Shown here: piece by piece, positions 44,823-55,769 of the stretch
Numbering within the stretch: the first letter of the stretch is position 1
Layout of the letters: every line of letters begins with the position of its first letter
NCBI GenBank assembly: GCA_021802555.1
Contig: JAJZRU010000008.1
Coordinates: 42,053-106,052 of the forward strand
Reading direction: 5' to 3'
Length of the DNA: 64,000 nucleotides
Origin: Pseudomonadota bacterium
GTDB taxonomy: Bacteria; Pseudomonadota; Gammaproteobacteria; Burkholderiales; Thiobacillaceae
Notes under the pieces: model-generated
What the model saw: the letters and a program-made list of their open reading frames with translations, nothing else
Database searches by the model: none
What the model was told of the DNA's origin: nothing
Position numbers and translations under genes: made by a program

Positions 44823-45182
44823 TGCGCAGCCTTTCGCCCCAAAACCGCCATCCTTCAGCCAATGAGATCGGATTAAAACACAAAAGTCCTACCCCGCCGG
44901 TGACACGGTGCGGCCTAAAGTTTTGGGCCTAGCCGCCGAAAAAAGCAATACTCCGGTTGAAAACGGCCTTGCCCAAGCAAGCCGATTTTGCTGGAAGGGT
45001 TGGCTCGAGGTTCCTGGTCTTAGACCGATGGCTCTCCTCCTTACTCGAGCATCTTTCGACGGCGCCTGCGGGCGCCGTTTTTTTCACGCCCTTGCCACAC
45101 CGGCGCGTTATCATTGCCGGCTTTGCTCCCGGCCCCGTCAGCCCATGAGGCACCGTCGCCGCACCCATCGCCCTTTGGCGCC
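44823..45182. other. Intergenic region between rfbB and the ABC permease
   Basis: About 360 bases without a convincing gene. The left part should hold the rfbB promoter on the minus strand. The right part holds a strong plus-strand terminator (entered separately) that ends no visible coding sequence, so a short non-coding transcript from within 44880-45060 is possible. A small open frame at 44908-45186 lacks a ribosome-binding site and crosses the terminator; it is not called. Confidence 0.5.
45059..45084 (+). terminator. Strong orphan Rho-independent terminator
   Basis: ACGGCGCC (45059-45066) pairs with GGCGCCGT (45071-45078) across loop TGCG, followed by a run of seven T. The form is that of a strong terminator reading rightward. 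No protein gene precedes it on the plus strand, since the upstream rfb genes run left. It may end a small RNA or protect the transporter operon. Confidence 0.8.
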
Positions 45183-46895
45183 ATGACCCTGCTGCCGCGC
45201 ATCGCCTTTCCTCTCCCGAACCGGCGCGACCTGGTGGCCCTGCCTCTGGTATTGGCGCTGCTGTTCGTGCTCGCCCATGCCACGCGCCAGATGGCCGTGC
45301 CCTTCACCCTGGGCGAGCCCCTCGCCATCTCGACCCGGCCCGTCCATCTGCCCGCCTATGCCATGTACACCGTTTTGCGCATGGCCGCCGCGTTGGCGCT
45401 CTCTTTTGTCTTTACGCTGGCTTACGCCACCCTGGCGGCCAAGAATCGCTATGCCGAGCAAATTCTCGTGCCCCTACTGGACATCCTCCAGTCGGTGCCC
45501 ATCCTGGGCTATCTGTCCATCACCGTGACCGGCTTTCTGGCCCTGTTCCCGCACAGCCTGCTGGGGCTGCAATTCGCAGTGATCTTCGCCGTGTTCACCT
45601 CCCAGGTGTGGAACATGACCTTCGCGCTGTACCAGGGCTTGAAAACGCTGCCGCAGGAATTGAGCGAGGCGGCGACCCTTTACCGCCTGCCCGCCTGGCA
45701 GCGCTTCTGGAAGCTGGAGCTGCCCTTCGCCATGCCAGGCCTGCTGTGGAACACCATGATGTCGCTCTCCGGTGGCTGGTTTTTCGTGGTGGCTGCCGAA
45801 GCCGTGACCGTGCACGGCCAGCAGGTCGCCGTGCCCGGCATAGGCTCCTACATCGCCCTGGCGATCGAAAATCGGGACTTGTCCGCCATCTACTGGGCCA
45901 TCGCCGTCATGCTGGGCGTGATCTTCCTGTACGACTGGCTCATCTTCCGACCCTTCGTGGCGTGGGCGGACAAATTCCGCATGGACAACACCGGTGGCGC
46001 CGAAGCCCCGCAGTCCTGGGTGCGCAACTTCCTGCAACGCACCCGCCTGATCCGCCATCTCTTAAAACTGCCGGCGCTACTGTGGGAGCTGTCGGTACGG
46101 TTCATGCCCATGGCACCGGCAACGCGCAAGCCGCCGAATCCGGAACGCCAGCTTTGGCTGGACAGGGTATTTGCCGTGCTGCTGGCGCTCGCGGCGCTCT
46201 GGGCGCTGCAACGCCTGTACACCCTGGTGCCGCGGGAATTCGGCTGGGGCGAGGTGGCGCAGGTTTTTTATCTGGGGCTCGTCACCGGCCTCAAGGTCTT
46301 CGTGCTGGTGGCCCTGTCCGCGCTCATCTGGGTTCCAGTGGGTGTCCTGATCGGCCTGCACCCAACCTGGGCGCGCCGCGTCCAGCCGCTCGCCCAGTTC
46401 CTCGCCGCCTTCCCCGCCAATCTGCTGTTTCCCCTGGTGGTGGTGCTGATCGTGCGCCTGCACCTGAACGTGGACGTCTGGACCAGCCCGCTCATGATCC
46501 TGGGCAGCCAGTGGTATCTGTTGTTCAGCGTCATCGGCGGCGCCACGGCGCTGCCCAACGATTTGCGCGAGGCAGCGCGCAGCCTTAACCTCAAAGGCTG
46601 GCTCAAGTGGCGGCGCTTGTATCTGCCCGGGGTCTTCTCGGCCTTCGTCACGGGTGCGATCACCGCCTCCGGCGGCGCCTGGAACGCCAGCATCGTCGCG
46701 GAAGTGGTGCAATGGGGGCCTTACCACCTGACGGCCACCGGACTGGGCGCCTACATCAGCCAGGCCACGGCCGCGGGCAACATGCACGCCGTGGCTCTGG
46801 GCGTCGGCGTGATGGCCTTGTACGTCACGGCCGTCAACCGCTTCTTCTGGCGCCGCCTCTATGCCCTGGCGGAAGACCGTATCCGTCTGAACTGA
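45183..46895 (+). CDS. ABC transporter fused permease (NitT/TauT type)
   Basis: A 570-residue inner-membrane protein with two tandem BPD_transp_1 domains joined in one chain. The first has the ATPase-contact loop ELSEAATLYRLPAWQRFWKL and the second LREAARSLNLKGWLKWRRLY. Each domain has about six helices. The nitrate/sulfonate/taurine group transports small anions, but the substrate here is unknown. No periplasmic binding protein is encoded nearby. I chose the ATG at 45183; an upstream frame to 45114 is Pro/His-rich and unlikely. The ATPase gene follows after 16 bases. Confidence 0.87.
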   Translation: MTLLPRIAFPLPNRRDLVALPLVLALLFVLAHATRQMAVPFTLGEPLAISTRPVHLPAYAMYTVLRMAAALALSFVFTLAYATLAAKNRYAEQILVPLLDILQSVPILGYLSITVTGFLALFPHSLLGLQFAVIFAVFTSQVWNMTFALYQGLKTLPQELSEAATLYRLPAWQRFWKLELPFAMPGLLWNTMMSLSGGWFFVVAAEAVTVHGQQVAVPGIGSYIALAIENRDLSAIYWAIAVMLGVIFLYDWLIFRPFVAWADKFRMDNTGGAEAPQSWVRNFLQRTRLIRHLLKLPALLWELSVRFMPMAPATRKPPNPERQLWLDRVFAVLLALAALWALQRLYTLVPREFGWGEVAQVFYLGLVTGLKVFVLVALSALIWVPVGVLIGLHPTWARRVQPLAQFLAAFPANLLFPLVVVLIVRLHLNVDVWTSPLMILGSQWYLLFSVIGGATALPNDLREAARSLNLKGWLKWRRLYLPGVFSAFVTGAITASGGAWNASIVAEVVQWGPYHLTATGLGAYISQATAAGNMHAVALGVGVMALYVTAVNRFFWRRLYALAEDRIRLN

Positions 46896-46911
46896 TCCCG
46901 GCACGCAGCTT

Positions 46912-48222
46912 ATGGCTACCGAAATCTTCACTCTGCAGAACGTCGGCAAGGACTTCAGCACCGCCGACGGCGAGGCCCTCAACATCCTGGGGAACGTGAA
47001 CCTGATCCTGGCGGAAGGCGAAATCCTCACCCTGCTGGGGCGTTCCGGCTCGGGAAAATCCACGCTGCTGCGCATCATGGCGGGTCTCATCGACGCTTCC
47101 GCTGGCAGCGCGCTCTATCGCGGCCGCCCGGTCCTCGGGCCGGTGCCCAATCTGGCCATGGTCTTTCAGAGCTTTGCCCTCTTTCCCTGGCTGACCGTGC
47201 TGGAAAACGTCGAACTGGGCTTGGAAGCGCGCAAGGTGCCCAAGGCGGAACGGCAGAAGCGCGCCCTGGCCGCCATCGACCTCATCGGCCTGGACGGCTA
47301 TGAATCCGCCTACCCGCGCGAGCTGTCCGGCGGCATGCGCCAGCGCGTGGGCTTCGCGCGCGCGCTGGTGATCGATCCCGACGTGCTGCTCATGGACGAG
47401 CCCTTCTCCGCCCTGGATGTACTCACTGCGGAAACCTTGCGCAACGATTTGCTGGATTTGTGGATGGAGGGGGCGACCTCGCTCAAAGGGGTCCTGCTGG
47501 TTTCCCACAATATCGAAGAAGCCATCCTGATGGCCGACCGCATCGTCATCTTCGCCTCCAACCCCGGCCGCGTCAGCGCCGAAATCCCGGTGCGCCTGCC
47601 GCGCCCGCGCGATCGCCAGTCCCCGGAATTCCGCGAACTGGTGGAGGAGATCTACGCCATCATGACCGCCCGGCCGCTGCCGCGCGCCGACGCCCGCCGC
47701 GAGGCCCTCGGCCTGGGCTACCGGCTGCCGGCCGTCTCGGTCAACCGCCTGGTGGGCCTCATGGAAGCCCTGGCGGAGAAGGAAAGCCCCGACACCCCGC
47801 GCATCAGCCTGGCCGAGCTGGCCGAGGACATGCATTTTTCCGTCGACGACCTCTTCCCGCTGCTGGAGGCGCTGGAATTGCTGGGCTTTGCCCAGGTAGC
47901 AGAAGGGGAAGTAGAACTGAACGCCTCAGGCAGGAACTTCGTCGCCGGAGACCTGCAGGAGCGCAAGACCCAGTTTGCCCGCCATTTCCTCGAACGCGTG
48001 GCGCTCGCCGCGCATATCCGCCGCGTGCTCGACGAGCGCCCCAGCCACCGCGCGCCCGCCAACCGTTTTCTCAACGAGCTGGAAGACCACTTGAGCGAGG
48101 ACGAAGCGCAGCGCGTGCTGGAAACCGCCATCGCCTGGGGGCGTTATGGCGAAGTGTTGGCCTACGACGACAATGCCGAGGTGCTGAGCCTGGAGAACCC
48201 GGGCTCGGAAAATCCGCAGTAG
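46912..48222 (+). CDS. ABC transporter ATPase with AAA-associated C-terminal domain
   Basis: A 436-residue ATPase. The N-terminal domain is of the nitrate/sulfonate group, with Walker A GRSGSGKST, signature ELSGGMRQRVGFARAL and Walker B VLLMDEPFSALD. From about residue 280 an extra domain follows (LVGLMEALAEKE, HFSVDDLFPLLEALELLGFA, QFARHFLERVALAAHIRRVL). This is the AAA-associated C-terminal domain, a winged-helix-like regulatory unit. It powers the fused permease encoded just upstream. A strong hairpin separates it from the convergent clpA. Confidence 0.9.
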   Translation: MATEIFTLQNVGKDFSTADGEALNILGNVNLILAEGEILTLLGRSGSGKSTLLRIMAGLIDASAGSALYRGRPVLGPVPNLAMVFQSFALFPWLTVLENVELGLEARKVPKAERQKRALAAIDLIGLDGYESAYPRELSGGMRQRVGFARALVIDPDVLLMDEPFSALDVLTAETLRNDLLDLWMEGATSLKGVLLVSHNIEEAILMADRIVIFASNPGRVSAEIPVRLPRPRDRQSPEFRELVEEIYAIMTARPLPRADARREALGLGYRLPAVSVNRLVGLMEALAEKESPDTPRISLAELAEDMHFSVDDLFPLLEALELLGFAQVAEGEVELNASGRNFVAGDLQERKTQFARHFLERVALAAHIRRVLDERPSHRAPANRFLNELEDHLSEDEAQRVLETAIAWGRYGEVLAYDDNAEVLSLENPGSENPQ

Positions 48223-48235
48223 GCCCCACCCTCCT

Positions 48236-48260
48236 TGCGAGGGCGCGCGCCGCCCTCGCA
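48236..48260. terminator. Terminator hairpin between convergent genes
   Basis: A perfect 10-bp stem (48236-48245 with 48251-48260, loop CGCGC), followed on the plus strand by GGGGTTTAAA. It sits between the ABC ATPase gene and clpA and probably serves both directions. The U-tract is short. Confidence 0.65.
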
Positions 48261-48265
48261 GGGGT

Positions 48266-50518
<2,253 letters not shown>

Positions 50519-50528
50519 TCGACTTGCC

Positions 50529-50837
50529 TCAACTTTCTTCCATGGTGCACTGCAGAGGATGCTGGTGCGCCCTTGCATACTGCAAGACCTGTTCCACCTT
50601 GGTGTTGGCGATATCGCGCGGATAGATCCCGCACACGCCCACGCCCTCAGTATGTACTTTAAGCATGATCCGGGTCGCCTGTTCGTGGTCCATGGCAAAA
50701 AATTTCTGCAGCACCTGGACGACGAATTCCATCGGCGTGTAATCGTCGTTCAGCAGGACGACCCGATATAGCGGCGGCGGCTTGACCCGGGTGTGCTCCG
50801 GCGCAAGCAGGCCGCCTTCTTCATGCTTTTCCGCCAT
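50529..50837 (-). CDS. clpS: ClpS adaptor protein
   Basis: A 102-residue adaptor that binds N-degron proteins and docks on the ClpA N-domain. The conserved [20 protein letters not shown] and [20 protein letters not shown] are present, including the hydrophobic pocket and the His of the N-end binding site. The N-terminal tail of about 18 residues is typical. It is co-transcribed with clpA. Confidence 0.96.
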   Translation of the reverse strand: MAEKHEEGGLLAPEHTRVKPPPLYRVVLLNDDYTPMEFVVQVLQKFFAMDHEQATRIMLKVHTEGVGVCGIYPRDIANTKVEQVLQYARAHQHPLQCTMEES

Positions 50838-50942
50838 GGGCTGCTCTAGTGTTCGACGCGGTTATATTTGATGAGCGCGGCGGATTTTTCAACCCCCCGC
50901 CCGGAAAAGCCATGGATGCGCGCTCGCTTTGCGGCGTCCGGC

Positions 50943-51114
50943 CTATGCGCCCGCGCTCGCGGGCAAGGTGATGACAACCTCCAGGCCGCCCTCGGGATGG
51001 TTGGGGGCGCGGATTTGCCCGCCGTGCGCCCGGATGGCGCGGGCGGCGATGGCCAGACCCAGACCAAGGCCGCCGCCGTGCCGGCCGCGGCCCGCCGATG
51101 GGCCAGGCCCGCCC
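50943..51114 (-). pseudogene. Remnant of a histidine kinase C-terminus
   Basis: Reading the minus strand down to the TAG at 50943-50945, the frame gives GGLGLGLAIAARAIRAHGGQ followed by NHPEGGLEVVITLPASAGA. This is the G2 box and last strands of a sensor kinase HATPase domain. Upstream it runs into a stop near 51115 and the sequence loses kinase character, with no DHp domain. It is the decayed end of a lost two-component gene next to the MdtABC operon. Confidence 0.68.
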
Positions 51115-51322
51115 CGCCGGCCTCAGGCACCGGCAGGACATCATAGACCAGCATTTTGCCTTGGAGCGCTTGGCTCCGGAGCCGAAATGGGATGAAGCCG
51201 CCGCCACCGGGCACGCCAACCTGCGGGGGCGCGCCGCGGCGCAGCTCACGCCGGAAAAAATGAAGCTGCGCCACGAGCTGCGCGCGCTGACGGCGCCCAC
51301 GGGTGGCACCCCCAACAAGTAG
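51098..51322 (+). CDS. Small ORF of unknown origin, possibly a gene fragment
   Basis: A 74-codon frame encoding RHRQDIIDQHFALERLAPEP and then PEKMKLRHELRALTAP. Codon use looks coding, but there is no clear ribosome-binding site, and the first 15 codons overlap the kinase remnant on the other strand. It may be the end of a gene cut by the rearrangement that destroyed the kinase. A GC stem (51339-51344 with 51354-51359) followed by TTTTT lies just after the stop and could be its terminator. I do not recognise the product. Confidence 0.35.
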   Translation: MGQARPAGLRHRQDIIDQHFALERLAPEPKWDEAAATGHANLRGRAAAQLTPEKMKLRHELRALTAPTGGTPNK

Positions 51323-51438
51323 CGGGCGTCCCGCCCCGGCGGCGATAGGCTGGCGCCGCTTTTTCCGCTAAGGTGGCGCCTGCTGGCGGGCGTGCCCCGA
51401 CCCGCGCCCGCCGCCCTAAAACCGCAGACCCGACATCC

Positions 51439-52653
51439 ATGGCTCCAGAACAAAAAGCCCCGGCCCGCCCAGCGTCTTGGCGCATCATTTTGGCCATCCT
51501 GATCGTCGCGGCCCTCATCGTAGGCCTGGCGCTGTGGCGCAGCCATGGACAAAAGCCGCCCCTGCGCGGCATGAACGGCATGGCCGTGCCTGTGCTGGCC
51601 CAGCCTGCGGCGCGCGAGAACGTGCCCGAATACATCAACGCCCTGGGCACCGTCACCCCGCTGGAGAGCGTGACGGTGCAGTCCCAGGTCAGCGGCGTAC
51701 TGCAAGCGCTTTATTTCAAGGAAGGCCAGACGGTGCATCGCGGCCAGTTGCTGGCGCAAATCGACCCGCGCCCCTTCGAAATCCAACTGGCTCAGGCGCG
51801 TGCGCAGGAAGCCAAGGACGCCGCCCTGCTGGCCAACGCCGAAACCGACCTCAAGCGCTACCAGACCTTGTACACGCAAAACTCCATCCCCGAGCAGCAG
51901 CTCGCCACCCAACAATCCCTGGTGCGCCAGACCCAGGCGGCGCTGGCCGGCGACCGTGCCCAGGTCGCCAACGCCCGCCTGCAGATCGGCTACAGCCGCA
52001 TCATTGCGCCGATTTCGGGACGCTCCGGCCTGCGCCAGGTGAATCCGGGCAACCTCGTGCAGTCCGGCACCGCCAACGCCAACGGCCTGGTGAGCATCGC
52101 GCGCATGCAGCCCATTTCGGTGATATTCAGCATCCCGGAAAACCGCCTGGCCGAAGTCTGGCAGGATTACCGCAGCGGCAAGACCCTGCCGGTCACGGCC
52201 TACAACCGCGACATGCAGCGGCCGCTCGCGCAGGGTGTGTTGTCCGCGATAGACAACGCCATCGACCCGAGCACGGGCACGGTCAAACTGCGCGCCCGCT
52301 TCGCCAACACGAACGAAGCCTTGTTCCCCGACCAGTTCGTCAACGTGCGCCTGCGCATCAAGACCCTGAAAAACGTCGTGGTGGTGCCGAATTCGGCCGT
52401 CCAGCAGGGTGCGCGCGGGCCCTTCGTGTTCGTCGTCAACAAACCTGCCGACACGGTCACCACCCGCAACGTGACGCTCGGCCCGACCCTGGACAACCGG
52501 GTGGCGGTGTTGCGGGGACTTGCCGCGGGCGAGCCGGTGGTCAGCGACGGCGGCGAAAAACTCAAGGACGGCCAGAAGGTGCGCCTGCTCGCGCCGCAAG
52601 GGCCGGCCAAGGCGCCGCGCGGCGTCCGCGGAGCCCACCCCGGCAGCCGTTGA
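51439..52653 (+). CDS. mdtA: MdtA-like RND periplasmic adaptor
   Basis: A 404-residue membrane fusion protein. A TM anchor (IILAILIVAALIVGLALW) near residues 17-35 is followed by the beta-barrel/lipoyl region (VTVQSQVSGVLQALYFKEGQ), the helical hairpin (LAQARAQEAKDAALLANAETDL) and the membrane-proximal domain (VVVVPNSAVQQGARGPFVFVV). It links MdtBC to the outer-membrane channel. It is the first gene of mdtA-mdtB-mdtC plus channel. The local kinase remnant hints that the operon once had its own BaeSR-like regulator (inference). Confidence 0.93.
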   Translation: MAPEQKAPARPASWRIILAILIVAALIVGLALWRSHGQKPPLRGMNGMAVPVLAQPAARENVPEYINALGTVTPLESVTVQSQVSGVLQALYFKEGQTVHRGQLLAQIDPRPFEIQLAQARAQEAKDAALLANAETDLKRYQTLYTQNSIPEQQLATQQSLVRQTQAALAGDRAQVANARLQIGYSRIIAPISGRSGLRQVNPGNLVQSGTANANGLVSIARMQPISVIFSIPENRLAEVWQDYRSGKTLPVTAYNRDMQRPLAQGVLSAIDNAIDPSTGTVKLRARFANTNEALFPDQFVNVRLRIKTLKNVVVVPNSAVQQGARGPFVFVVNKPADTVTTRNVTLGPTLDNRVAVLRGLAAGEPVVSDGGEKLKDGQKVRLLAPQGPAKAPRGVRGAHPGSR

Positions 52654-52688
52654 GCCCCGCCCTTGCCCGGCCCAGCCCCTGACGCCGC

Positions 52689-55600
52689 ATGAACCTCTCC
52701 CGCCCTTTCATCCTGCGTCCGGTGGCCACTACCTTGCTCATGGCCGCCATCCTGTTGGCGGGCTGGGTGGCCTACCGTTTCCTGCCCCTGGCGGCGCTGC
52801 CAGAAGTCGCCTACCCCACCATCCAGGTCACCACCCTTTACCCGGGCGCCGGGCCGGACGTCATCAATTCCAACATCACCGCGCCCCTGGAACGCCAATT
52901 CGGCCAGATGGCGGGGTTGAAGCAGATGCGCTCGCAAAGCTCGGCGGGCGCTTCGGTGATCACCCTGCAATTCGATCTCAGCCTGGGGCTGGACGAAGCC
53001 GAGCAGGAAGTCCAGGCCGCCATCAACGCCGCTGGCAACCTGCTGCCGCCGGACCTGCCGGCGCCGCCCATCTACAGCAAGGTCAACCCGGCCGATGCGC
53101 CCGTGCTGACTCTGGCGCTGACCTCCGCCACCCTGCCGCTGACCGAGGTGGAAGATCTGGCCGACACGCGCCTGGCACAGAAAATCTCGCAGCAAAGCGG
53201 CGTCGGTCTGGTGACCATCGCCGGCGGCCAGCGCCCGGCGGTGCGCGTGGAAGTGAACCCCACGGCGCTGGCGGCCTATGGGCTGACGCTGGAGGCCGTG
53301 CGCAGCGCCATCGGCAATGCCAACGTCAACCTCGCCAAAGGCAGCTTCGACGGCCCCAGCCAGGCCTATACGCTGAACGCCAACGACCAGCTCGGCTCGG
53401 CCGCCCAATACCGTGACCTGGTCCTGGCCTACAAGAACGGCGCGGCCATCCGCCTGGGCGACGTCGCCGCCGTTGTCCGCGCGGCACAGAACATCCATCT
53501 GGAGGCATGGAAGGACACCCAGCCGGCCGTGATCCTGAACATCCAGCGCCAGCCGGGTGCCAACGTCATCCAGGTGGTGGATCGCATCAAGGCGCTCCTG
53601 CCCAGCCTGGAAGCCACGCTGCCGGCCGCCGTGCAGATCAGCGTGCTGACCGACCGCACGCTGACCATACGCGCCTCCATCAAGGACATCCAGTTCGAGC
53701 TGATGCTGGCCATCGCCCTCGTGGTCATGGTGATGTTTCTTTTCCTGCGCAACGTCCCGGCCACCCTCATCCCCAGCGTGGCGGTGCCGCTCTCCCTGGT
53801 GGGCACTTTCGGGGTGATGTATCTGGCCGGTTTCAGCATCAACAATCTCACCCTCATGGCGCTCACCATCGCCACCGGCTTCGTGGTGGACGACGCCATC
53901 GTCATGATCGAGAACATCAGCCGCCACATCGAGAAGGGCATGCCGCCGGTGGAGGCCGCGCTCAAGGGCGCCGGCCAGATCGGCTTCACCATCCTCTCGC
54001 TCACCCTCTCGCTCGTGGCGGTGCTGATTCCGCTCTTGTTCATGAGCGACGTGGCCGGCCGCGTGTTCCGCGAATTCTCCATCACCCTGGCGGTCGCCAT
54101 TCTCATATCCGCCGCCGTTTCGCTGACTTTCACACCCATGCTGTGCTCGCGCTGGCTCAAGCCGGCAAGCCGCAAGCAGATCAGCCGCACGCGCTGGTTC
54201 GAGCGCCTCACCGCCGCCTATGGCCGGGCGCTGGACGTGGTGCTGGATCATCGCGCCCTCACCGTGTTCGTCGCGGTCCTGACCCTGGCCGTCACCCTGA
54301 TCCTGTACGCCCTCATCCCGAAGGGCTTTTTCCCCACCCAGGACACGGGCCTGATCCAGGCCACGACCGTGGCGCCGCCCTCGGTGTCCTTCCGCAGAAT
54401 GAGCGAGCTGCAGAACGCCCTGGCGCAAAAAATCCTGCGCGACCCGGCGGTGGTCAGCCTGTCGTCTTATGTCGGTGTGGACGGCACCAATGCCACGCTC
54501 AACAGCGGCCGCATGCTCATCAACCTCAAGCCGGTGGGGGATCGGCCGGGTGTCGAGGCCGTCATGCGCGATCTCACGGCCGCGACCGCCACCGTACAAG
54601 GCATCAGACTCTACCTGCAGCCGGTGCAGGACCTGACCCTGGACGACCGCATCAGCCGCACCCAATACCAGTTCTCCGTCGAAGACCCCGACAGCGCGCA
54701 GCTCGGCCGCGTGGTCGACGATCTCACCGCTCGCATGCGACGGTTGCCGCAACTGGCCGATGTCGCCGACGACCTGCAGGACGACGGCCTGGAAGCCTAT
54801 CTGAGCATCGACCGCAGCACCGCCGCGCGCCTGGGCCTGACCATGGCGCAGATCGACAATGCGCTCTACGACGCCTTCGGCCAGCGCCAGGTTTCCACCA
54901 TCTTCACCCAGTCCAACCAATATCGCGTGGTGCTGGGCGTCGCCGCGCCGTTCCGCCAGGGCCCGTCGGCCCTGAGCCATTTGTATCTCACCGACGCCAA
55001 CGGCAACCCCATCCCCTTCAGCACCTTTTCCACCTTGAGCATCCGCCCCACGCCGCTGGTCATCGACCATCTGGGCCAGTTCCCCGCCGCCACAATTTCC
55101 TTCAATCTCGCGCCCGGGACTTCGCTGGGCGAGGCGGTGGACGCGGTGCAGAAAACCGTAGACGAGGCCCATCTGCCCGCCGGCGTGCAGACCGGCTTCC
55201 AGGGCACGGCCCTGTCCTTCCTCGCCTCGCTCAAAAACGAGCCGCTGCTGCTGCTCGCCGCCATCGTCACGGTGTATATCGTGCTGGGCGTGCTGTACGA
55301 GAGCTACATCCACCCCGTCACCATCCTCTCCACCCTGCCCTCGGCCGGGGTCGGCGCGCTGGTGGCGCTGCTGCTGGCAGGCAAGGATCTCACCATCATC
55401 GCGGTGATCGGCATCGTCCTGCTCATCGGCATCGTCAAGAAGAACGCCATCATGATGGTGGACTTCGCCCTGCAGGCCGAACGCGAGCAAGGCCTGGCGC
55501 CGCGCGAGGCCATCCACCAGGCGAGCCTGCTGCGCCTGCGCCCCATCCTCATGACCACTTTCGTCGCCCTGTTCAGCGCCTTGCCCTTCATGCTGGGCAG

Positions 55601-55769
55601 CGGCCAGGGCCAGGAACTGCGCGAGCCTCTTGGTATCACTTTGGTGGGCGGCCTGCTCGCCAGCCAGTTCCTCACCTTGTTCACCACCCCGGCGATTTAT
55701 CTGGCCTTCTCGGGCCTGGTGCGCCGCACTCAGCCGGATACCCCGGCCGCTGCCGGCCAGACGCCATGA
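52689..55769 (+). CDS. mdtB: MdtB-like RND multidrug transporter subunit
   Basis: A 1026-residue HAE-type RND pump subunit. It has the N-terminal helix [20 protein letters not shown], the TM4 proton-relay motif [16 protein letters not shown]10-11 [18 protein letters not shown], and duplicated porter domains. In E. coli MdtB2C forms a mixed trimer that exports bile salts, novobiocin and metal chelates. The stop overlaps the mdtC start (ATGA), which suits fixed subunit ratios. Confidence 0.95.
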   Translation: MNLSRPFILRPVATTLLMAAILLAGWVAYRFLPLAALPEVAYPTIQVTTLYPGAGPDVINSNITAPLERQFGQMAGLKQMRSQSSAGASVITLQFDLSLGLDEAEQEVQAAINAAGNLLPPDLPAPPIYSKVNPADAPVLTLALTSATLPLTEVEDLADTRLAQKISQQSGVGLVTIAGGQRPAVRVEVNPTALAAYGLTLEAVRSAIGNANVNLAKGSFDGPSQAYTLNANDQLGSAAQYRDLVLAYKNGAAIRLGDVAAVVRAAQNIHLEAWKDTQPAVILNIQRQPGANVIQVVDRIKALLPSLEATLPAAVQISVLTDRTLTIRASIKDIQFELMLAIALVVMVMFLFLRNVPATLIPSVAVPLSLVGTFGVMYLAGFSINNLTLMALTIATGFVVDDAIVMIENISRHIEKGMPPVEAALKGAGQIGFTILSLTLSLVAVLIPLLFMSDVAGRVFREFSITLAVAILISAAVSLTFTPMLCSRWLKPASRKQISRTRWFERLTAAYGRALDVVLDHRALTVFVAVLTLAVTLILYALIPKGFFPTQDTGLIQATTVAPPSVSFRRMSELQNALAQKILRDPAVVSLSSYVGVDGTNATLNSGRMLINLKPVGDRPGVEAVMRDLTAATATVQGIRLYLQPVQDLTLDDRISRTQYQFSVEDPDSAQLGRVVDDLTARMRRLPQLADVADDLQDDGLEAYLSIDRSTAARLGLTMAQIDNALYDAFGQRQVSTIFTQSNQYRVVLGVAAPFRQGPSALSHLYLTDANGNPIPFSTFSTLSIRPTPLVIDHLGQFPAATISFNLAPGTSLGEAVDAVQKTVDEAHLPAGVQTGFQGTALSFLASLKNEPLLLLAAIVTVYIVLGVLYESYIHPVTILSTLPSAGVGALVALLLAGKDLTIIAVIGIVLLIGIVKKNAIMMVDFALQAEREQGLAPREAIHQASLLRLRPILMTTFVALFSALPFMLGSGQGQELREPLGITLVGGLLASQFLTLFTTPAIYLAFSGLVRRTQPDTPAAAGQTP

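Noticed and set aside
44908..45186. A 92-codon frame between rfbB and the ABC permease
   Set aside because: It reads through a strong terminator hairpin and lacks a ribosome-binding site.
52200..55517. A 1105-codon open frame antisense to mdtA and mdtB
   Set aside because: It is a mirror of the GC-rich codon pattern of two clear RND genes, is rich in His/Gln/Gly low-complexity sequence, and has no start signal.
53507..55765. A long plus-strand frame that would extend mdtC upstream through mdtB
   Set aside because: The sequence before 55766 is out-of-frame mdtB and is Arg/Pro/His-rich. The mdtC start is fixed by ATGA overlap and family alignment.
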